DNA of 64,000 nt from JBNKHG01 sp050290225 (lineage in GTDB: Bacteria; Pseudomonadota; Gammaproteobacteria; Pseudomonadales; Cellvibrionaceae): contig JBNKHG010000057.1 in the NCBI GenBank assembly GCA_050290225.1, forward strand, positions 124,001 to 188,000. The letters are read 5' to 3'. Under the pieces are notes generated by a model. That model saw nothing but the letters and a program-made list of their open reading frames with translations. It was not told where the DNA came from and searched no databases. The translations under genes and the position numbers were made by a program. Numbering within the stretch: the stretch's first letter is position 1; the number at the start of each line of letters is the position of its first letter. This document shows, piece after piece, positions 18,836 to 27,010 of the stretch.

Positions 18836-19108
18836 CTCTGACTCCTGTGTAGCCTTCACTGTTATCGTTAAGGTTGCAGATGGCTGGGCAGTTTTTTGGC
18901 ATTACGCTCTCATTGGAAAGGATAACTCCACGGATCTTTAACCCTTCCATATATAGCAGTATCTCTGTATGGGGGGCTAGCGACAATGACACTTGAGAAG
19001 GAACTGTGTCGTCAAAAAGTAGTAGAAAAAAAGGGGATAAACCGTAGGGATGAAATAGGCGTCCATTCACCGTATACCGGGAGCTGGAACCTGATAAAAA
19101 GTGGCCTA
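18836..19108. other. dehydrogenase upstream region
   Basis: About 270 bp upstream of the PQQ dehydrogenase. It must contain the dehydrogenase promoter, but no clear -35/-10 pair or operator could be singled out by eye. It runs directly into the 23-bp repeat array that follows the PqqD-like gene. Confidence 0.4.
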
Positions 19109-19200
19109 TTCGTTAGGTGACAGGCCGTTAATACGTTAGGTGACAGACCATTGATACGTTAAGTGAGAGGCCGTTGATACGTTAGGCGACAGGCCGTTCG
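19109..19200. repeat. 23-bp tandem repeat, four copies
   Basis: Four contiguous 23-bp units of the form TACGTTAGGTGACAGGCCGT plus three bases lie at 19109-19131, 19132-19154, 19155-19177 and 19178-19200. The last unit encodes the last residues and the stop codon of the PqqD-like gene, so the array seems to have grown out of its 3' end. Confidence 0.9.
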
Positions 19201-19493
19201 TCGATTCGGTCAAAGATAAAACCGTTAAGATCAAAATCCTGGATAATACTGAGAACGCTGTCGTAAACGTCGGCTGGTTCGAATACCCCGCTGTCGCATA
19301 GCTGAGAGCAGATGGCGTCGAAATCCGTACGACCATCGCAACGTTTCAAGACTTCATAGGAGGCGTGGTTGAGAAAAACGACCTGATTCAGGCCGGAAAT
19401 CACCCAGCGATCCAGCAGGTTATCATGATAGAGATGAATGTCCCTGGATAACACAGGTACCCACTGGGCGTAGTCTTCATGACCAGCTCTCAT
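19182..19493 (-). CDS. stand-alone PqqD-like peptide-binding protein
   Basis: This protein of 103 residues (from ATG 19493; a TTG at 19517 would add eight) has the PqqD fold signature: LSRDIHLYHDNLLDRWVI...LNQVVFLNHASYEVLKRCDGRTDFDAICSQL. PqqD proteins bind a precursor peptide and present it to a radical SAM enzyme. No radical SAM gene is next to it; the only one in the window (pqqE) has its own PqqD 36 kb away. It lies between the binding-protein gene (about 30 bp) and the PQQ dehydrogenase. It could deliver PqqA or another peptide, or act as a chaperone for the dehydrogenase. The family is well supported and the role is unknown. Confidence 0.75.
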   Translation of the reverse strand: MRAGHEDYAQWVPVLSRDIHLYHDNLLDRWVISGLNQVVFLNHASYEVLKRCDGRTDFDAICSQLCDSGVFEPADVYDSVLSIIQDFDLNGFIFDRIDERPVA

Positions 19494-19523
19494 GGTTAAA
19501 ACCCCGGAATGAGTCAATGAAAG

Positions 19524-20429
19524 TTATTGTTTGGCAGGCAGATAATATTCAGGGAGCTCGTAGCTCATCTGGTACTGCCTAAAAATGGCGGCAATTTCGC
19601 CCCCCTGGACCAGACTCTCAATCTTTGCTTCCAGGGTGTAGCCCAATTGCCGGTTGGTGTGTTGTACTGCCACACCTATGTCCCAAGCCCGACGCGGCCA
19701 CTGAACGATACTATTGTCGGAAATGACGATATCGTCTGGTGACACACCATTGGGTGCGTCTGATTCGATTTGTCCGTTATGCAGGCGCCACTCCATGGGG
19801 CCACGCATACCTGCCACGGCGGGGATCTCTCCCTTTTTGAAGTCGTCGATGGCCTCAAGCACGCTCATATAGTGGACGACGTTATTGACAAGGCGGCCAC
19901 CAAAGCTACTGGTGAGCGTAAAGTCCGGCACGCTGTCCACCTCTACACCCACACGACTGAATTGAAACGGCGCCAGGTTGGGTAATTTGGGCAGGTGGCG
20001 GGTGTTGCGCGCCACTGTCCAGCGCTCCCGGTGGTAAGGACCGAGCAATACCACCAGATCATTCTTAAGTTCGCCGAATTCATCAGTCATGCGTGCGAAA
20101 TCCTGAGAGTAGGGCACTCTTAACATGACATCGGCAACCCCGCCACCGAGGTAGTGTCCTTTCCAGATGGCGTTACGTAAATCGTCTTCCAGGTTTTCAT
20201 CGGCTGTTAGCCAAAACCATTGGGGGCGTACCCCCAATCGTTCGGCGATCAGTTTGCCGACTTCGATATCAATACCTGTCGGTTTTCCATTTTCACGATA
20301 GGAATAGGGAGGGAAATCGCGATAGACGGCGATGCTGATATAACCCGTGGCCATAATGTCATCGTAGGTCCGTGCCTGAACCTGCAGGGCGACGGAAAGT
20401 GTGAGCACGATAGCAAGGAGTGATTTCAT
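19524..20429 (-). CDS. quinoprotein-associated periplasmic solute-binding protein (MxaJ/XoxJ-like)
   Basis: This family-3-type solute-binding protein of 301 residues has an 18-19 residue signal peptide ending VQA. It opens with ISIAVYRDFPPYSYRENGKPTGIDIEVGKLIAERL, the usual first lobe, and has the long MWKGHYLGGGVADVMLRVPYS-like insertion seen in proteins coded with PQQ alcohol dehydrogenases (MxaJ/XoxJ group). Such proteins are thought to help mature or activate the dehydrogenase and not to import nutrients. It sits between cytochrome c550 (about 54 bp) and the PqqD-like gene in one minus-strand run. The assignment rests on sequence and context. Confidence 0.8.
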   Translation of the reverse strand: MKSLLAIVLTLSVALQVQARTYDDIMATGYISIAVYRDFPPYSYRENGKPTGIDIEVGKLIAERLGVRPQWFWLTADENLEDDLRNAIWKGHYLGGGVADVMLRVPYSQDFARMTDEFGELKNDLVVLLGPYHRERWTVARNTRHLPKLPNLAPFQFSRVGVEVDSVPDFTLTSSFGGRLVNNVVHYMSVLEAIDDFKKGEIPAVAGMRGPMEWRLHNGQIESDAPNGVSPDDIVISDNSIVQWPRRAWDIGVAVQHTNRQLGYTLEAKIESLVQGGEIAAIFRQYQMSYELPEYYLPAKQ

Positions 20430-20483
20430 CGCCGTTCAATCTCGCGAGGTTACTTAAAGGAGCCCTGGTAAAGAGGGGCCCTG

Positions 20484-20906
20484 TTAAAGGTTTGGATCGT
20501 AACGTGTCTCCAGCCAGGTGCGGATGGTCCAGAGTGCCTCCTGGCTCAGAACACCTTCAAACTTGGGCATATAAGGAATGCCGTTGCGTGTGGCGCCGTT
20601 TCGTACTCGGTAGACAAACCATTCATCGCCCTCTAAGCCAGGCTCCAGTTTGCGCAGGTCAGGTGCGATGCCTCCGGAAATGGCTTCCAGGCCATGACAG
20701 CGGGCGCAGTTCTGGTTGTAGGCCGAGGCGCCGATCTTGATGGCATCTTCGTTGCCGGAGTAGGGGTTGGTTTCGCGCCACTCCTCACCGAGTTTGGGCA
20801 GCCCTTCTGTATCTACCGCCTGCGGGGTTACATCACCGTGGCCGAAGGCCAATTGGCTGGCTGCCAACAGGCTGCTTATCAGTAGTGTGGATAGCTTAAG
20901 CCTCAT
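20484..20906 (-). CDS. pedF: cytochrome c550, PedF type
   Basis: This periplasmic monohaem cytochrome c (140 residues) accepts electrons from the quinoprotein alcohol dehydrogenase. It has a signal peptide (LLISSLLAASQLAFG) followed by HGDVTP, the haem site CARCH, and a distal methionine in IPYMPKF. The AYNQNCARCHGLEAISGGIAPDLR context and the HGDVTPQAVDT start match PedF of Pseudomonas. ATG at 20906 is chosen for the GAGGAG about seven bases upstream; the upstream in-frame ATG at 20936 would spoil the signal peptide. It is the first gene of the minus-strand dehydrogenase operon and is divergent from the PQQ-ABC operon. Confidence 0.92.
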   Translation of the reverse strand: MRLKLSTLLISSLLAASQLAFGHGDVTPQAVDTEGLPKLGEEWRETNPYSGNEDAIKIGASAYNQNCARCHGLEAISGGIAPDLRKLEPGLEGDEWFVYRVRNGATRNGIPYMPKFEGVLSQEALWTIRTWLETRYDPNL

Positions 20907-21258
20907 TATACGCTCCTCTCGGATATGGATACTCACCGACCGCGGCCGGACGTGATTTCGTTGTAGAGAAACAATAGCTAAATAGCGAGGTATTCTAAAT
21001 GTGACTTAGATAGGATAGAACTGGGTAATTTGGTACCAGACCCTGGCCACCGTTCCACCCTGTACCAAAGTATTGGAAAAGTCCTGCCTTTTGCATCCTA
21101 CTTTGGGAGGAGGGGGTTGGTCCTCTTTATGGATGTTCCCAAAGCGGTGAGAGGTCTATTTTGGATATTGCCATATCTGTGACTGGGGTGTGGCGAAGAT
21201 TTCATAGGCGATCCTCGATACACTCTGCCTGTACGGAAGGGGCGAATAGTGAATATTT
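20907..21258. promoter_or_regulatory. divergent control region between pedF and the PQQ-ABC operon
   Basis: A 352-bp divergent intergenic stretch. An 8-bp perfect inverted repeat, TTTGGTAC at 21029-21036 and GTACCAAA at 21062-21069, lies mid-way, and the left arm is itself inside the palindrome TTGGTACCA. This is a candidate regulator site for both alcohol-induced operons. No regulator gene is encoded nearby. Confidence 0.4.
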
Positions 21259-22452
21259 ATGGGCTCTAGGTTACGGTATTCCTTGAAATGGGTCATCGCC
21301 ATACTGGGGTTGGCGCCCCTCTGGTGCGTCGGTGATACCGGACCTGTCAATGTGGCCATGCTCTACCTGGAGCAGGTCGAAGCACGAGCACCTGTGCTGT
21401 CCAATATAATGCCATCCCCGGCGGACAGTGGACTGCGCGGGGCGGAACTGGCGGTGGCCGATAACAATACCAGCGGGCGATTCCTGGGGCAGGAATTCAG
21501 GCTCGAGTCCCTTGTGGCGAAAGCGCCGGAGCCCCTGTTAGAGCGGGCCGGTCAATGGGTGGCGGAGGGGCAGGGTATTATTATTGCGAACCTGCCGCAG
21601 GAAACACTGTTGAATCTGATGGCGTTGCCGATGATCCAGACGGGGGCCGTGGTATTGAATGTCGGCAGCCGAAGCGATGCCCTGCGTCGCGATGAGTGCC
21701 ATACCCGTTTGCTTCATACCCTGCCCAGCCGCGCCATGCTGGCGGATGCCCTGGTGCAGTTCCTGGTGGCCAAGCGCTGGAACCGATGGCTGTTGATTCG
21801 GGGCCAGCGGCCCGGTGACGGGCTATTTGCCCAGGCGATCCAGCGCGCGGCAAAACGCTTTGGCGGAGAGATTGTCGACACCAAAACCTGGACATTCGAC
21901 ACCGATCTGCGTCGTAGCGCGCAAAAGGAATTGCCGCTGTTTACCCAATCTAAGCCCTATCACGTAACCCTGGTTGCCGATGAGCTGGGGGATGTGGGCG
22001 AGTATGTGTTGTACAACACCTGGCATCCGCGCCCTGTGGCCGGGACCCAGGGGTTGACGCCTGTAGGGTGGCACCGGGTGGTGGAGCAGTGGGGAGCGGC
22101 GCAATTACAGAACCGGTTTATCGAACTGTCGGGGCGCTGGATGAATAGCAAAGACTATGCCGCGTGGATAGCGGTGCGGGCTGTTGGCGAGGCGGTGATC
22201 CGTACTGGCAGCGGCAGTGCCGGGGAGATCTATCGCTTTATGTTGAGTGACAATTTTGAACTGGCGGGCTTCAAGGGGCGCAAACTGTCATTCCGGCCCT
22301 GGAATGGCCAGTTGCGACAACCGATCCCCGTGGTTCACCCCCGGGCTCTGGTCAGTCAATCGCCGCAGGACGGTTTTTTACATCCGGTGACAGAACTGGA
22401 TACACTCGGTATTGACCAACGGGAGGTCAATTGTGACTTTCAAGCCATCTAG
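21259..22452 (+). CDS. PQQ-catabolism-associated ABC substrate-binding protein
   Basis: This branched-chain-amino-acid-type binding protein (397 residues) belongs to the group always found with PQQ alcohol dehydrogenases (ped/exa clusters). It has a signal peptide (WVIAILGLAPLWCVG), then VNVAMLYLEQVEA and the segments GLRGAELAVADNN and ECHTRLLHTLPSRAMLADALVQFL. The start ATG has only a weak Shine-Dalgarno sequence. It heads a four-gene operon (binding protein, beta-propeller, ATPase, permease). The transported compound of this system is not established. Confidence 0.85.
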   Translation: MGSRLRYSLKWVIAILGLAPLWCVGDTGPVNVAMLYLEQVEARAPVLSNIMPSPADSGLRGAELAVADNNTSGRFLGQEFRLESLVAKAPEPLLERAGQWVAEGQGIIIANLPQETLLNLMALPMIQTGAVVLNVGSRSDALRRDECHTRLLHTLPSRAMLADALVQFLVAKRWNRWLLIRGQRPGDGLFAQAIQRAAKRFGGEIVDTKTWTFDTDLRRSAQKELPLFTQSKPYHVTLVADELGDVGEYVLYNTWHPRPVAGTQGLTPVGWHRVVEQWGAAQLQNRFIELSGRWMNSKDYAAWIAVRAVGEAVIRTGSGSAGEIYRFMLSDNFELAGFKGRKLSFRPWNGQLRQPIPVVHPRALVSQSPQDGFLHPVTELDTLGIDQREVNCDFQAI

Positions 22453-22470
22453 GCAGCAGGGATTATTTTC

Positions 22471-23478
22471 ATGAACATCCTTACGGTGTTTTTTATTCGA
22501 CGGCTTGTATCCATCGCATTTTCCCGGGTCGCACCGATCTGTGTCGCACTGGGTTTATCCGGCGTGGCGCTGGCGGAGGTCGCCTATGTCTCTAATGAGA
22601 AAGATAATACCTTATCCGTCATCGATATTGATCGTCTCGAAGTGGTCAAGACTATTCCCGTGGGGCAGCGCCCCCGGGGTATAACCTTCGACCGCGAGTT
22701 TTCCAAACTCTATATCTGTGCCAGCGATGACGATACCATCCAGGTCATGGATATCGGCACAGGTGCCATTGTCAACGAGTTGCCTTCCGGTGAAGACCCG
22801 GAGCAGTTTTTCCTGCACCCCAACAATCGCCACCTGTATATTTCCAATGAAGACGATGCCGTGGTGACTGTTGTCGATACGGAAAAGCGCATAGTGCTCG
22901 CCCAGATTGACGTAGGCATAGAACCGGAAGGTATGGCGGTCAGCCCCGACGGCAAGTGGGCGATCAACACCTCGGAAACCACCAATATGCTGCACTGGAT
23001 CGATACCGAGACCTTTAAAGTGGCGCACAATACACTGGTGGACCAGCGGCCACGCCACGTGGAATTTTCCCGGGACGGCAGCTTGCTCTGGGCCTCTTCC
23101 GAGATTGGTGGCACTGTCAGCGTGATGGACGTCGCGTCAAAGAAAGTATTCAAAACCCTGCGATTTAAATTGCCCGGAGTGCAACGTGACCGGATTCAAC
23201 CGGTAGGCGTCAAGCTTACCGACGACGGCAAATACGCATTTGTGGCGCTCGGCCCGGCAAACCATATTGCGGTGGTGGATGCCCGCAATTACGAAATACT
23301 CGATTACCTGTTGGTGGGGCGTCGGGTCTGGCACCTGGCGTTTGCACGCAACCAGGAGCTGTTGTTGAGTTCCAATGGCGTCAGCGGCGATGTGTCCGTC
23401 ATTGATGTCGACAAATTGAAAGTGATCAAATCCATCAAAGTGGGGCGCTATCCGTGGGGTATTGCCGTGAAACCTTGA
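22471..23478 (+). CDS. PQQ-catabolism-associated YVTN beta-propeller protein
   Basis: This secreted seven-bladed propeller of 335 residues has a signal peptide ending ALA near residue 34, then repeated blades of the type AYVSNEKDNTLSVIDIDRLEVVKTIPVG, VVTVVDTEKRIVLAQIDVG, GTVSVMDVASKKVFKTL and GDVSVIDVDKLKVIKSIKVG. Proteins of this type accompany the PQQ-associated ABC transporter. It starts 18 bp after the binding protein and overlaps the ATPase gene. It may serve as a periplasmic partner of the transporter or the dehydrogenase; the molecular role is unknown. Confidence 0.85.
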   Translation: MNILTVFFIRRLVSIAFSRVAPICVALGLSGVALAEVAYVSNEKDNTLSVIDIDRLEVVKTIPVGQRPRGITFDREFSKLYICASDDDTIQVMDIGTGAIVNELPSGEDPEQFFLHPNNRHLYISNEDDAVVTVVDTEKRIVLAQIDVGIEPEGMAVSPDGKWAINTSETTNMLHWIDTETFKVAHNTLVDQRPRHVEFSRDGSLLWASSEIGGTVSVMDVASKKVFKTLRFKLPGVQRDRIQPVGVKLTDDGKYAFVALGPANHIAVVDARNYEILDYLLVGRRVWHLAFARNQELLLSSNGVSGDVSVIDVDKLKVIKSIKVGRYPWGIAVKP

Positions 23479-24272
23479 GTCTGTCCGAGGCGGTAACACA
23501 GGCGTCGGCAGCAGATACGTTATCTTCGACGCCGCCAGCGTTGCAGGTCTGCGGCGTCAGTTACCGTTACGGCCGTGAAAAGCAGGCAAAGCCCGCTCTG
23601 GACCAGGTGGATTTCACATTGCAGTCGGGACAGTTTCACGCTTTGCTGGGCCCCAATGGGGCCGGCAAAAGTACCCTGTTTGCGTTGCTGACGCGACTCT
23701 TTGTCCCCGGCAGCGGCACCATACACCTGTTCGAGCACGACCTGCTCGCCTCGCCGGCCAAAGTGCTGGCGGATATTGGCGTGGTGTTTCAGCAAAGTAC
23801 CCTCGACCTGGATTTGAGTGTCGAGCAAAACCTGCTTTATCACGGTGCCTTGCACGGCCTCAACGCTCGTACAACCCGTTCCCGAATGGCGGACGAACTG
23901 GCACAGTTTGGTCTCGCTGATCGACTCAAGGAGAAAGTCCGTCAGCTCAATGGCGGTCATCGGCGCCGGTTGGAAATCGTGCGCGCACTCCTGCATCGAC
24001 CGCGTATGTTACTGCTGGATGAACCCACGGTGGGGCTGGACCTTGAAAGCCGGCATTACCTCAACCGTCGAGTGCGGGAGCTTTGTAATGAGCGCGACCT
24101 CTGTGTACTGTGGGCAACGCACTTGATGGAGGAGGTGTACGATCATGACGCGGTGATCCTGTTGCATGGCGGTCGGATCAAGGCTCAGGGGGAATGCGAA
24201 ACCCTTTGTATGCAAATGGGAGTGAGCAATATTACGGAATTATTTCATCACTTGACCCGGAGCGAGATATGA
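23454..24272 (+). CDS. PQQ-associated ABC transporter ATP-binding protein
   Basis: This ABC ATPase (272 residues) has Walker A GPNGAGKST near residue 67, Walker B RMLLLDEPTVGLD near 187 and the H-loop WATHLMEE. The signature motif is altered: LNGGHRRRLEI replaces LSGGQ, a Gly-Gly-His variant typical of drug/alcohol-exporter-like subfamilies of the ped cluster. The start is uncertain. GTG at 23454 overlaps the propeller gene by 25 bp, and TTG at 23475 would give a TTGA overlap. Its stop overlaps the permease start (ATGA). Confidence 0.88.
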   Translation: MGYCRETLSLSEAVTQASAADTLSSTPPALQVCGVSYRYGREKQAKPALDQVDFTLQSGQFHALLGPNGAGKSTLFALLTRLFVPGSGTIHLFEHDLLASPAKVLADIGVVFQQSTLDLDLSVEQNLLYHGALHGLNARTTRSRMADELAQFGLADRLKEKVRQLNGGHRRRLEIVRALLHRPRMLLLDEPTVGLDLESRHYLNRRVRELCNERDLCVLWATHLMEEVYDHDAVILLHGGRIKAQGECETLCMQMGVSNITELFHHLTRSEI

Positions 24273-25075
24273 CTCTCTCGGGCTATTGGCAGTGTTTTCT
24301 CGGTATTCTGCGTCGGGAACTGCTGCGCTTTGTCCAGCAGCGATCCCGTTTTATCAGTGCCCTGGTACGGCCGCTGTTATGGCTGGCGGTTTTTGCGGCG
24401 GGCTTCCGGGCGGCACTGGGTATAGCGATTATTCCGCCCTATCAAACCTATATCACCTATGAAGTCTATATCATGCCCGGGCTGATTGGGATGATATTGC
24501 TTTTCAACGGGATGCAAAGCGCTCTGTCCATGGTTTACGATCGGGAGATGGGCAGCATGCGAATTTTGCTGACTAGTCCAGCCCCGAGAGGATTTTTGTT
24601 GGCAGGCAAACTGGTGGCCAGTGCCTTGGTCTCATTGCTACAAGTGGCTGGATTCATTCTGATCAGTCAGTTTTTTGGTATTGATGCGCCATTGGCCGGC
24701 TACATGTGGTTGCTGCCAGCGGCGTTCGTGGCCGCACTGATGGTCGGCGCCCTGGGGCTGCTATTGTCGTCACTGATTCGGCAGTTGGAAAACTTTGCCG
24801 GGGTGATGAACTTTGTGGTTTTCCCCTTGTTTTTCCTCTCCTCGGCGCTGTATCCACTCTGGAAAATGAGAGAGTCGAGCGAACTTCTGTATTATATCTG
24901 TGCATTCAACCCCTTCACTCACGCTGTGGAGTTGATTCGCTTTTCCCTCTATGCGACTTGGAATCCGGTGGCTGCTTCCGTTACCCTGATGACCACCTGC
25001 CTGTTATTGGGGGCGGCGATTGTGGGCTACGATCCAAAGCGCGGGATGATCACCCGGAAAGCCCGCGCCCTTTAA
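24269..25075 (+). CDS. pedC: ABC-2 type permease (PedC-like)
   Basis: This ABC-2 type membrane component (268 residues from ATG 24269) has about six helices. It contains the ABC-2 hallmark GLIGMILLFNGMQSALSMVYDREMGSMRILLTSPAPR and a late FLSSALYPLW segment. The start is set by the ATGA overlap with the ATPase stop. It is the last gene of the PQQ-associated ABC operon and matches the permease found in phenylethanol (ped) clusters. The ABC-2 class suggests export of a hydrophobic compound, or of something used in quinoprotein maturation, and not import, which conflicts with the presence of a binding protein. Confidence 0.85.
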   Translation: MTLSGYWQCFLGILRRELLRFVQQRSRFISALVRPLLWLAVFAAGFRAALGIAIIPPYQTYITYEVYIMPGLIGMILLFNGMQSALSMVYDREMGSMRILLTSPAPRGFLLAGKLVASALVSLLQVAGFILISQFFGIDAPLAGYMWLLPAAFVAALMVGALGLLLSSLIRQLENFAGVMNFVVFPLFFLSSALYPLWKMRESSELLYYICAFNPFTHAVELIRFSLYATWNPVAASVTLMTTCLLLGAAIVGYDPKRGMITRKARAL

Positions 25076-25417
25076 TTGCGCCGGTCTGCGGCCGCAGTAA
25101 TCTTGCTTGTTGTCTGATATTTCTCCCTGACCGTTGTCCTCACGGTTGATATTTCTGTGCGCGTTGATCTTGTGTTGGGCTCATTTTTCATACTTTTTTC
25201 AGCTTTAGTTGTAGTACTTTCGATGGGGTGTGGTTGGACGCAAGGGTGATAGCAATTGCGCTGAAGGCAGCATGTTGAAAAAAAATCAGTTGGAGGATAC
25301 TCAGCAATACAAACATACTCGCGGTTAAGTAATGTTTGGGGTGTCTTTCTGCGCAGTCAGTGCAGCAACAGAATTCATAATTCCGATTCATAATTTATAT
25401 ATAGAGAGAGACGGACA
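25076..25417. other. intergenic region before the porin
   Basis: About 340 bp between the ABC operon and the porin. It holds a perfect 12-bp palindrome CTGCGGCCGCAG at 25086-25097, just past the permease stop, and an AT-rich leader before the porin. No gene is seen. Confidence 0.4.
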
Positions 25418-26614
25418 ATGAAGAATATGAAGCTATTAAGTGGTGCAATCTCCCTGGCCGCTGTCGCCAGCCTTCCGGCGACTGCGGCAGTCACTATTTA
25501 CGAAAATGAGAGTACCAGCGTAAGTGCAGACGTTTTGCTCAATACGTTCTATGTGAACTCCGATGATGACGTGTCTGGTACCAAGGAGTCGCGCGTAAAA
25601 ATTGGATTTCTGCCGAATATTCTCGGTTTCAACTTCTCCAATACTATGAGTAATGGTTTGAAAGTGGGTGGCCGTGTTTCCTTCTGGTCTTCATCCAGTG
25701 ACTCCCGTCGCTCAAGGACCGACGGTTATCAGGATCAGAGCAGCTTGACCATCGGTCATATCGACACCCGTCAAATCTACGGTACCGTCGAGGGGGATTT
25801 TGGTGAGATCCTGTTCGGTAAGGATTTTGGTCTTTTTGGCCGTTCCAATATCATGAATGACGAGCTGTTGCTCGGTTTTGGTAACAATGGCTTGTTCGTC
25901 GATAACTCTTTCGTCTCTTACGGTAACATTGGTGCCGGTTACCTCTACCCGGTACCCACGTCCCAGATTACATGGCGCTCCAAAGACCTGTTTGGCAACT
26001 TTAAGCTGACTGTGGGTATTCAGGATCCCGAGAAAGTCGCAAGTTCAAGTGGTGCGGCATCCGAAGAAAAAGGACCCCGTTTGGAAGGTGAAATGACCTA
26101 CGCGCTCGGAGAGGCGGGTACCGCTTGGGTTGGCTTTACCTCTCAGGAGTCTGAAAGTACCAATGGTGGCGAAGATGTTGAGTCAACGGGTGTGTCTTAC
26201 GGCGTCAAACTGAAAGCGGGTGGATTCAGTGCAACTGCATCTGGCTTTACCGGTGAAGGCCTGGGTGCCCTGGTAAATACCGCTGACGTTCTGGGCAGCG
26301 TCGATCCTTCGCTTTCCAGTATCCTGGATTCCGATGGCGATGAGCGCGATTCTTCCGGTTATCTCGGCCAGGTCTCATACACAGCGGGTGGCAACCGTTT
26401 TGTCGTCTCCTACGGTCACAACGAAGTCGACGGCGATACCGGATTCGACAGCCTGTACGAGTCTGATGTGGCCGCGCTGGCCTGGTTCCATGACTTCACC
26501 GAAAAGGGCAATCTCAAGTTTGTTGCCGAATTCAATAACTCCGAGGTCAAGATTAACGACGCCGATTTCAAGGATGTTGATACGCTTGCGCTTGGGCTGA
26601 TATTGACCTTCTAA
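25418..26614 (+). CDS. outer-membrane porin
   Basis: This porin of the Gram-negative general diffusion type (398 residues) has a signal peptide of 23 residues (LLSGAISLAAVASLPATAA), then VTIYENESTSVSADVLLNT and many alternating strands with FGEILFGKDFGLFGR in the eyelet-loop region. It ends in LALGLILTF, the classical C-terminal phenylalanine recognised by the BAM machinery. Acidic loops (DSDGDERDSS, EDVEST) suggest cation preference. Its position right after the alcohol-oxidation genes may mean it lets alcohols or cations, possibly lanthanide complexes, into the periplasm; that is inference. Confidence 0.88.
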   Translation: MKNMKLLSGAISLAAVASLPATAAVTIYENESTSVSADVLLNTFYVNSDDDVSGTKESRVKIGFLPNILGFNFSNTMSNGLKVGGRVSFWSSSSDSRRSRTDGYQDQSSLTIGHIDTRQIYGTVEGDFGEILFGKDFGLFGRSNIMNDELLLGFGNNGLFVDNSFVSYGNIGAGYLYPVPTSQITWRSKDLFGNFKLTVGIQDPEKVASSSGAASEEKGPRLEGEMTYALGEAGTAWVGFTSQESESTNGGEDVESTGVSYGVKLKAGGFSATASGFTGEGLGALVNTADVLGSVDPSLSSILDSDGDERDSSGYLGQVSYTAGGNRFVVSYGHNEVDGDTGFDSLYESDVAALAWFHDFTEKGNLKFVAEFNNSEVKINDADFKDVDTLALGLILTF

Positions 26615-27010
26615 GCACTTTCATCGAGCTTTGCATCGCATTTCACCTCCTATTTGCGATAGCTTTGGGTTATAACAACATGGTCGGTTTTCTCGCTGGG
26701 GCCGAAAATGGGTTATAACCCACTTTTTCTTTCTCCCACCTTTGATACTTTCCTGAACCTACGGTGCTTTCCTGAACCTACGGTGCTTTCCTGAACCTAC
26801 GGTGCTTTCCTGATCCTACGGTGTTTTCCTGATCCTTCGATGTATTCCTGAACCTGCGGTGCTCTCCTGAACCTGCGGTGCTCTCCAGAATTTGTCGGCC
26901 AGATTATTTCAGCCGTCACCGTTAACGGGCAATAGGGTACCTTGGGACGGGCTGGCCTGCTCTCCCGGAAAGTTCGATTATTCGATTAAATGTCGCGTAA
27001 CAAGGCGGGG
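26615..27010. promoter_or_regulatory. intergenic region with a paired GTTATAAC motif
   Basis: A 396-bp gap between the porin and the NitT-type ATPase (both 3' ends). TGGGTTATAAC occurs at 26666-26676 and again, as a perfect 14-bp palindrome TGGGTTATAACCCA, at 26709-26722. The 19-bp repeat array (listed separately) follows. An operator-like site between two convergent 3' ends is odd; it might also fold as a terminator. No gene is seen. Confidence 0.45.
26749..26898. repeat. 19-bp tandem repeat, about eight copies
   Basis: Seven full 19-bp units of the form TTTCCTGAACCTACGGTGC (26749-26881) and a decayed eighth (to 26898) lie head to tail without spacers. The first three are identical and later copies carry one to three changes. 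It sits in a noncoding gap. Confidence 0.92.

Noticed and set aside
18804..19070. 88-codon minus-strand frame upstream of the PQQ dehydrogenase
   Set aside because: Overlaps the dehydrogenase start and signal peptide and has no motif; likely leader DNA.
26749..26898. Possible CRISPR array
   Set aside because: Units are contiguous with no spacers, and no cas genes are present; it is a tandem repeat.
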